Below, one piece after another: positions 58,749-64,000 of a stretch of 64,000 nt of DNA. Below the pieces are notes generated by a model. The model made no database searches. It was not told where the DNA came from and was given only the letters and a program-made list of their open reading frames with translations. A program made the position numbers and the translations under genes. Source of the DNA: CALMFG01 sp963674805 (GTDB taxonomy: Bacteria > Bacillota > Clostridia > Christensenellales > CALMFG01); NCBI GenBank assembly GCA_963674805.2, contig CAXXNY010000016.1:62001-126000 (forward strand), written 5' to 3'. The stretch's first letter is position 1, and each line of letters opens with the position of its first letter.

Positions 58749-59894
58749 ATGAAGAAAGTTCTTCTATTAGTACTGGTTATCTTTTTCGTTGCGAATATTT
58801 TTGCATGTACAAAAACTGACAAAGCGGATTCCGCCTATAATGAAAGTCTCGAAGCAACGGAAAAAACAGAGTCATTAGAAACGGAAATGCCATTGCCCAC
58901 AGAACCGTCTGAACAAACAGATCAGCAAAGCCCCGTCACAGAATTCTCGGATCCTGATATGGAAGTGGAAATCCCGGACCCGGCGCTTAGAACAGCAGTT
59001 CTATCAACATTAGCCACAATCGGGAAGCCGCCTGCTGGCGCCATAACCGTTGCGGATATGATGGCCCTGAAAGAACTGGCAATCATATCCCATGCCTGGG
59101 AACCCCAGCAGGATGAACTCAGATATATAACGCCCAGGCTTTCTTCAGCCGACTTGTTACAGTCAGCGGACGGGATCGAAAGTCTGGAAGGGCTTCAATA
59201 TGCCAAGAACTTGGAAAAACTAATTATACTCGGAAATCCGCCACACATTGAGGGAGGCACGGATAATACTTTTCAGGATTTGAGCCCGATATCAGGTCTT
59301 GAAAACTTAGAAGTCCTTTCATTGCGGTTTAATAACCTGCATGATATCAGCCCGATATCTACCTTAAAAAAGCTGACCGAACTTGAGCTTCAATACAATC
59401 CGGAATTAGAGGATATAAGTGCCATAGGCGAACTGAAAAATCTGTCCGTATTGGATCTCCAGCACTGCTACATGGCTGATTTTAATGCGATAAAGAATTT
59501 TGAGAATATAGAGCAATTATATCTATGCGGTGATTTTATATTAATCATATTAGCAGACTTAAAAAACCTGCAGCACTTAGAATGCAGAGAAGGCGATGCG
59601 GTTGGTATATGGGAATTGCATGAGCTGCAGGATATGAGAACGCTGGACCTTTCATTCCAGCATATCAATGATATCAGGGCTCTCGCATCAATGAGTAATC
59701 TTGAGAATTTAAATCTATTCAGCAATGAAATAGACGATATAAGCGCGCTGAAAGAATTGCAAAATCTAAAGATACTGGCGATAGATGAGAAAACATATAA
59801 TAACAATGAGGATACAGTGAATGCGCTGAAAGCAAACGGGTGCCAGATATATACGGAAGATATATTCCCGGCGATAATAAGAGCACTGCGATAA
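58749..59894 (+). CDS. Leucine-rich-repeat lipoprotein (internalin-like)
   Basis: 381 residues. Lipoprotein signal MKKVLLLVLVIFFVANIFAC (lipobox Cys20), Glu/Thr/Ser-rich spacer (about 25-75), then leucine-rich repeats from about 140 to 350 of the 22-residue type with asparagine and DISPIS-like caps (LENLEVLSLRFNNLHDISPI). No sortase signal, so it is anchored by lipid at the outer face of the membrane. GGAGG precedes the ATG. It probably mediates protein contact at the surface; partner unknown. Confidence 0.88.
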   Translation: MKKVLLLVLVIFFVANIFACTKTDKADSAYNESLEATEKTESLETEMPLPTEPSEQTDQQSPVTEFSDPDMEVEIPDPALRTAVLSTLATIGKPPAGAITVADMMALKELAIISHAWEPQQDELRYITPRLSSADLLQSADGIESLEGLQYAKNLEKLIILGNPPHIEGGTDNTFQDLSPISGLENLEVLSLRFNNLHDISPISTLKKLTELELQYNPELEDISAIGELKNLSVLDLQHCYMADFNAIKNFENIEQLYLCGDFILIILADLKNLQHLECREGDAVGIWELHELQDMRTLDLSFQHINDIRALASMSNLENLNLFSNEIDDISALKELQNLKILAIDEKTYNNNEDTVNALKANGCQIYTEDIFPAIIRALR

Positions 59895-60070
59895 AAAACT
59901 CAGAATATATTGTCCACAATATCGATTGCAGCGCCTTATGCTCTCATCTTAAGTATGCCAATTTGCATGTTTTTTGTCTATGTCTGATGCCTCCCGGCAT
60001 ACAGCGCAGCGGGTTCTTTGCGATTTGCCTGTCGGCGTACGCAAAAAACCTGTTTATTTAGTATGAATCG

Positions 60071-60967
60071 CTATCTGTCCATATAAGGCCGCCAGTAATC
60101 TGCAGACGCTTTTAAATCGCTGATAATATTAAACTCGGTATCAAAGTGTTCTCTGAACGAGATTTCCAGCATAAAGACAGCGTCTTTAAGTCCTGCTTTT
60201 CTCAGCGTTTCTACCGTACGCTTCGGTTCAATAATACCAGATTTATTATACGCGTCTGTAAACGGCGAATGATTAGATTTGTTTTTCACTGTCTGCTGCA
60301 AATGAATCAGCGGCGAATCCGCACCTAACTCTGCCATCCAAAAATACGGATCCCGCTCATCCGGATGCGGTGCATGCCCGACATCCAGGCATATCTTCAT
60401 CGGCACGCCGCAGTTCACATTCACCATTGCCATCAGATCCTTACATTCCTGAACCGTAATCCCCATTTCTCGCGGTATGCTCATCGGTTCAAACGTTAAA
60501 TACTCAAAGCCAAGATCCTGTACAAAGAACGAAAGTTCCTGCCACGCTTTGGTCGCCTCTTCCAAGAGAAACTGCCGTCTGGATTCGTCGTTGTAACCCA
60601 AATAGGTATAAATACCAAAGTTGCTGCCGCCTATTCTGCATCCAAGTTCAGACATATCTTTAAAAAAAGTCTTGAACCAATCCAGGTAATAGCGGCGCAT
60701 CTGCTCATCCACATTCGTGAAATGATTCAGTCTGGTTAGAGATGATGTAAAGCATGCTTCAATTGAAATCCCGTATTCTTCCAGGCCGGCTTTTGTTCGC
60801 TCAATCAGTTGTTCCCGATATTCCTTCGGCCACGACGGCATAAAAATATCGGCAACCATCGATGCATATGAGAGATCAAATTCCTCTCTTAACATCTTTG
60901 TCCATACTTCCGGCTCATGATAACGGTTACGCGCAAATCCTAAATCCATCCCTAGTTTATAAGACAT
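60071..60967 (-). CDS. Sugar-phosphate isomerase/epimerase TIM barrel (EryH-type)
   Basis: 298 residues. Xylose-isomerase-like barrel with metal-binding residues visible in YLTFEPMSIPRE (Glu), CLDVGHAPHP (Asp, His), IHLQQT (His) and FMLEISFREH (Glu). Overall similar to the proteins that act on erythrulose phosphates in erythritol catabolism (EryH/LerI group), but this is from memory and the substrate is not certain. Last gene of the DeoR-linked operon, 41 bp after the AlsE-like gene. GAGG precedes the ATG. Confidence 0.8.
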   Translation of the reverse strand: MSYKLGMDLGFARNRYHEPEVWTKMLREEFDLSYASMVADIFMPSWPKEYREQLIERTKAGLEEYGISIEACFTSSLTRLNHFTNVDEQMRRYYLDWFKTFFKDMSELGCRIGGSNFGIYTYLGYNDESRRQFLLEEATKAWQELSFFVQDLGFEYLTFEPMSIPREMGITVQECKDLMAMVNVNCGVPMKICLDVGHAPHPDERDPYFWMAELGADSPLIHLQQTVKNKSNHSPFTDAYNKSGIIEPKRTVETLRKAGLKDAVFMLEISFREHFDTEFNIISDLKASADYWRPYMDR

Positions 60968-61008
60968 CCCTGTACCTCAAAATATTTTATTTTTAAGTCT
61001 TTCCTGTG

Positions 61009-61674
61009 TTACATGATGGTTTCTCTTAAAGTCTCGGCCGACTCTTCAATGGTTTGGTGCACCAGGAACAAGCCCGACGTCCCGCCGACAAAAATGTCCG
61101 CCCCCTGCAACCGCATCTTTCTTGCATGCTCAACATTAACATTCCCGTCCACCTGTATCTTTACATCTGCTCTTCCGGCATGATCCAACAACTCACGAAC
61201 TTTTTTAATTTTTTTTAATCCGCTTTCAACCAGTTTTTGTCCGGCAAATCCCGGATTCACGGTCATCACCAATACAAAATCAATATCATCCATTACTTCT
61301 TCCAGCACCGAAATCGGCGTAGCCGGATTAAGCGCCACGCCGGGGTGTCCGCCCTTTTCCCGAATCCGCGCCAACACACGCTGCAGATGACGGGTTGATT
61401 CCGCGTGGACGCTCACATAATCCCCCATAGAAATTTGAAAAAACTCAAGTTTTTCTTCGGGTCTGTCCACCATCAGGTGAATATCAAATTTAATATTTGT
61501 CTTCCCTCTCAGCGCATCAATCACACATGGCCCCAATGTTATATTGGGCACAAAATCTCCATCCATGACATCAAAATGGAGATATTCAATTCCGGCGCTT
61601 TCCAACGCATCAATCTGCTTTGATAGATTGTAAAAATCCATACACATTACTGACGCCGCAATTTCACCTTTCAT
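61009..61674 (-). CDS. Ribulose/allulose-phosphate 3-epimerase, AlsE-like
   Basis: 221 residues from ATG 61674 (GAGG upstream; longer forms overlap the dehydrogenase stop). SVMCMDFYNLSKQI, YLHFDVMDGDFVPNITLG, DIHLMV, VMTVNPGFAGQKLV, VDGNVN and VGGTSGLF. The Met-Cys-Met-Asp start, FAGQ and GTSGLF favour the D-allulose-6-phosphate epimerase subgroup over housekeeping Rpe. It epimerises C3 of a ketose phosphate, presumably made by the dehydrogenases encoded upstream. Confidence 0.88.
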   Translation of the reverse strand: MKGEIAASVMCMDFYNLSKQIDALESAGIEYLHFDVMDGDFVPNITLGPCVIDALRGKTNIKFDIHLMVDRPEEKLEFFQISMGDYVSVHAESTRHLQRVLARIREKGGHPGVALNPATPISVLEEVMDDIDFVLVMTVNPGFAGQKLVESGLKKIKKVRELLDHAGRADVKIQVDGNVNVEHARKMRLQGADIFVGGTSGLFLVHQTIEESAETLRETIM

Positions 61675-61687
61675 GCCTTGAACCTCA

Positions 61688-62734
61688 TTATGGTTTGACC
61701 ACAACACGCATGCCCGTATTGCTTTCAGCCGTTTTAAAGGCCTCTTTTACATCGTCCAGACGAAATTTGTGCGATATAAACTTTTTAATATCGATCGTTC
61801 CGCTGGCAATCAAATCCACGGCCTGCATATGATGATGCGGCATGGAGCCATGCGCGCCCGTAATAAAGAGTTCTTTATAATGGATCTGGTTGGTATTGAT
61901 TTTCACCTCTGATTGATCCTTTGGCAGTCCGCCGAAGAAATTCACGCGAGCCCTGTTTTTCGCCATCATAATGGCCTGCGCCTGGGTTTCCGGCGACGGA
62001 TTTGCGGTGAAGATGACATCCGCACCTAAACCGCCGGTTTCTTTCAGAACGCGCTCAACACCGTCCTCATCCAGCGTGGATACAAATATATCCGCATTTA
62101 TGGTCTTTTTCGCTAGTTCCAGCCTGGGGGTGCTCCGCTGGAGCACAATGACCTTTGCCGCGCCCATCTTCTTTGCGACTTCAGCCAGCATACAGCCGAT
62201 CGGCCCCGCGCCAATCACTACAACCACATCCCCGAGCTTGACAGGGCTGAGTTCCAGCGCATTCAGCACGCACGCCAGCGGCTCCGCCAGCGCCCCCTCT
62301 TCATAGCTCACATGGTCAGGCAGCTTGGTGATTGGGCCATGGTTTACCATAATTGCATTCAGCGGCACATATTCCGCAAATCCGCCCTGAAACTGATATC
62401 CCATTGCATAATTGATCTGGCAGTTATTACCGATGCCCGCCTTACAGAAGATGCATTCTCCACACGGCACGTCTGCCCCCAGCGCCACACGGTCGCCGAC
62501 TTGATAACCGTGAACCAGCTTTCCGACTTCCACAATTTCGCCCGAAATCTCGTGCCCGATAATCGCGGGGTAAGATACACGGTTGTTCCCGTGATGGAAA
62601 ATACGAATATCCGATCCGCATACCGCCGTTGCTTTTACCTTTAACATCATTGAAAGGTCATCGATTTCCGGCTTGTCCACCTCTCTGACTGCCATTAAAT
62701 CCAAACCGTCAACAACTGCCGCTTTCATTTTCAT
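61688..62734 (-). CDS. Zinc-dependent MDR dehydrogenase
   Basis: 348 residues from ATG 62734 (GGAGG 7 nt upstream). Catalytic zinc VCGSDIRIFHH and GHEISGEI, structural zinc CGECIFCKAGIGNNC, NAD-binding VVIGAGPIGCMLAEV. Sorbitol/L-iditol-dehydrogenase type. Between the GatD-like dehydrogenase (22 bp upstream) and the AlsE-like epimerase; two dehydrogenases in a row suggest two oxidations, or epimers handled by separate enzymes. Confidence 0.92.
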   Translation of the reverse strand: MKMKAAVVDGLDLMAVREVDKPEIDDLSMMLKVKATAVCGSDIRIFHHGNNRVSYPAIIGHEISGEIVEVGKLVHGYQVGDRVALGADVPCGECIFCKAGIGNNCQINYAMGYQFQGGFAEYVPLNAIMVNHGPITKLPDHVSYEEGALAEPLACVLNALELSPVKLGDVVVVIGAGPIGCMLAEVAKKMGAAKVIVLQRSTPRLELAKKTINADIFVSTLDEDGVERVLKETGGLGADVIFTANPSPETQAQAIMMAKNRARVNFFGGLPKDQSEVKINTNQIHYKELFITGAHGSMPHHHMQAVDLIASGTIDIKKFISHKFRLDDVKEAFKTAESNTGMRVVVKP

Positions 62735-62756
62735 GCGCTGTCCTCCAAACATATGA

Positions 62757-63797
62757 TTAATCGTTTATAAACATTACCTTATTAAAAAACGCTGTTTTAT
62801 CACGCATCATTTCAAAAGCCTGATTACATTCTGATAACCGGAACCGATGCGTAATAAATGGCTTCACATCCAGCTTACCCCGGCTCATCGCTTTGAGTGC
62901 GGTCTGCCAGTCATTCTTTGATTGAGTATAGCTCGAGTTCCATGTGCCGTACAAACTGAGTTGTTTACGCAGGATCTCCCAATAGTCTTTTTGAGATAAA
63001 TGCATCTCACCTAACGGGTTCCCCATTAATACAACTTTACCGAATGGTCTTGCAATCTTGACACTTCCGGCATATGCAGTTCCGGCACCTGCACCTTCGA
63101 CTGCAACGTCAACGCCTTTTCCGCCGGTTATTGCCATCACCTGTTTAATATAATCCTCATCTCTTGAATTGAGCACATGCGTATAGCCAAGTGATTTTGC
63201 AAACGCAATTTTTTCGGGATCAATGTCCAGCAGTATCACATCCAGTGCACCCCAGGCCCTTGCCAGCGCCGCGAGCATAAGCCCGATCGGGCCCGCGCCA
63301 AACACTGCGACTATATCGCCGAGCATTACGCCTGCCCGCCCCAGTGCATGCAAAGACACTGCCGCCGGCTCTACCATTGCCGCTTCCTCATAAGACAGGG
63401 CATCATCCGCCAGTACAACATTCCAGACCGGCACCGCAATATATTCTGCAAATGCGCCGTCGCAGCGCGACCCAAAATAGTTATAATTGCGGCAGGATGC
63501 ATAGCTGCCGACTTCGCACATGTCGCACTCAAAGCACGGAATCAGCGGGAACACCGACGCCTTCTTTCCCAGCAGTGCACTGTCTGTATCATTACCCAGC
63601 CCGACTATTTCACCGGAGAATTCATGCCCGGGAATCGTCGGGAACGTGTAGGTGCCTTTCGTAAACACGCGCGGCAAATCCGAGCCGCAAATACCGGATG
63701 CTTTTATTTTGATCAGCACTTCGCCCGCTTTGGGTTTTGGATCGGTGACGGTTTCAAACCTCAAATCACCTACCGCGTGCAAAACGCATGCATTCAT
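62757..63797 (-). CDS. GatD-like zinc dehydrogenase (galactitol-1-phosphate 5-dehydrogenase type)
   Basis: 346 residues. ICGSDLPRVFTKGTYTFPTI and GHEFSGEIV, structural zinc CFECDMCEVGSYASC, then YNYFGSRCDGAFAEYI, closely matching E. coli GatD in pattern (CGSDLPRIF, FIGSRRDGGFAEY). NAD-binding AVFGAGPIGLML. So a hexitol or hexitol-phosphate substrate is plausible. First gene of the operon, divergent from the DeoR gene, with AGAGAGG before the ATG. No PTS or kinase for it is in the window. Confidence 0.9.
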   Translation of the reverse strand: MNACVLHAVGDLRFETVTDPKPKAGEVLIKIKASGICGSDLPRVFTKGTYTFPTIPGHEFSGEIVGLGNDTDSALLGKKASVFPLIPCFECDMCEVGSYASCRNYNYFGSRCDGAFAEYIAVPVWNVVLADDALSYEEAAMVEPAAVSLHALGRAGVMLGDIVAVFGAGPIGLMLAALARAWGALDVILLDIDPEKIAFAKSLGYTHVLNSRDEDYIKQVMAITGGKGVDVAVEGAGAGTAYAGSVKIARPFGKVVLMGNPLGEMHLSQKDYWEILRKQLSLYGTWNSSYTQSKNDWQTALKAMSRGKLDVKPFITHRFRLSECNQAFEMMRDKTAFFNKVMFIND

Positions 63798-63834
63798 CGT
63801 ATACCTCTCTTATGCGCATTCTCTTTTCATCTGT

Positions 63835-63864
63835 ATTATAATTGAGGTGTTTATTCATTTTCAA
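63835..63864 (-). promoter_or_regulatory. Predicted promoter of the GatD-like operon
   Basis: Minus strand TTGAAA (63864-63859), 18-nt spacer, perfect TATAAT (63840-63835), 38 bp before the ATG. Confidence 0.6.
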
Positions 63865-63887
63865 TTGTGTCGGTAATGTTTCAATTC

Positions 63888-63932
63888 GCGCATATATAAT
63901 GCGTGTTTTTGTGCTATAATGCGCATATATAA
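63888..63932. repeat. Direct repeats, candidate DeoR operator
   Basis: GCGCATATATAA at 63888-63899 and 63921-63932, 33 bp apart (about three helical turns), flanking the TATAAT at 63915-63920 that serves the DeoR gene. A related ATGCGCAT lies at 63812-63819 in the leader of the divergent operon. Confidence 0.55.
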
Positions 63933-63951
63933 ACAAAAGTGAGATACAACG

Positions 63952-64000
63952 ATGTTATCAGACGAACGCCAGCACGCTATCATTGATATGCTAAAAATAA
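63952..64000 (+). CDS. DeoR-family transcriptional regulator (N-terminus only)
   Basis: Sixteen codons are visible before the window ends: MLSDERQHAIIDMLKI, the typical beginning of DeoR-family repressors (MxxxERxxxIxxxL, first helix of the HTH). TATAAT at 63915-63920 precedes it. Divergent from the GatD-like operon, so it probably represses it in response to a sugar phosphate. The call rests on a short stretch. Confidence 0.65.
   Translation, partial: MLSDERQHAIIDMLKI

Noticed and set aside
1..64000. CRISPR arrays, IS elements, phage genes, tRNA or rRNA genes
   Set aside because: No regularly spaced repeats, transposase- or integrase-like proteins, or recognisable tRNA/rRNA sequences were seen in any intergenic region.

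Overview
The window is dense, mostly minus-strand, chromosomal DNA from what looks like a low-to-mid GC Bacillota (Firmicutes) species, probably an anaerobic fermenter. The signs are strong Shine-Dalgarno sites (AGGAGG and variants), sigma-A promoters of the TTGACA-N17-TATAAT type, lipoprotein signal peptides, a CTC-type L25, a PTS phosphorelay with a LicT/BglG antiterminator, LacI/GntR/DeoR/MerR/TetR one-component regulators, and acetate kinase plus PduL as an acid-forming ATP-yielding route. TGA is used as a stop. I cannot name the genus. I saw no rRNA, tRNA, CRISPR array, transposase or phage gene.

Layout. 1-3.3 kb: minus-strand catabolic operon (FAD oxidoreductase, GPH-type sugar symporter, Zn-alcohol dehydrogenase cut by the window edge). 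3.3-10.4 kb: mixed housekeeping and unknown genes (L25/CTC, a membrane protein with a fresh internal 210-bp tandem duplication, an ICMT-like methyltransferase, Tex, a B12-radical SAM protein). 10.5-30.9 kb: one long minus-strand catabolic region built around a bacterial microcompartment (BMC). Read from its promoter at about 30.95 kb it encodes PduL, an unknown BMC accessory protein, BMC-P, CoA-acylating aldehyde dehydrogenase, PduS-like flavo/Fe-S protein, PduT-like BMC-T, BMC-P, BMC-H, BMC-P, a DeoC-like protein with an encapsulation peptide, a GntR regulator, Zn-dehydrogenase, D-2-hydroxyacid dehydrogenase, class II aldolase-like protein, FGGY kinase, ribose-type ABC importer, an unrecognised TIM-barrel protein, PIG-L deacetylase, aldo/keto reductase, VOC protein and acetate kinase. 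31-34.4 kb: CNNM/CBS membrane protein, orphan MacB-like permease, thioredoxin.

34.4-42 kb: a self-contained beta-glucoside PTS operon (LicT, HPr, enzyme I, EIIBC, EIIA, GH1 6-phospho-beta-glucosidase, UroD-like protein) behind a near-consensus promoter and a RAT/terminator antitermination switch. 42-49.5 kb: a second ribose-type ABC sugar operon (RbsA/RbsC/SBP, dehydrogenase, Gfo/Idh/MocA, RbsD) divergent from a LacI regulator with visible operators. 49.6-55.7 kb: redox/electrophile-response genes (two aldo/keto reductases, MerR, cyclophilin-like proteins, CMD, cupin, iron-sulfur flavoprotein) divergent from TetR. 55.7-60 kb: sterol-reductase-like membrane protein with an SDR, ThpR, and an LRR lipoprotein. 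60-64 kb: a polyol/sugar operon (GatD-like and second Zn-dehydrogenase, AlsE-like epimerase, EryH-type isomerase) divergent from a DeoR regulator cut by the window end.

The most interesting unit is the BMC locus. It carries the common aldehyde-processing core (ALDH, PduL, acetate kinase, PduS/PduT) but no diol dehydratase, glycyl-radical enzyme or ethanolamine lyase. Its DeoC-like protein bears a cargo-targeting peptide but appears to lack the Schiff-base lysine and the catalytic aspartate, and the accompanying class II aldolase has Ser for the catalytic Asp. Gene content resembles what I recall as the sugar-phosphate-utilising (SPU) class of BMC loci, but the aldehyde-generating reaction cannot be assigned from sequence.
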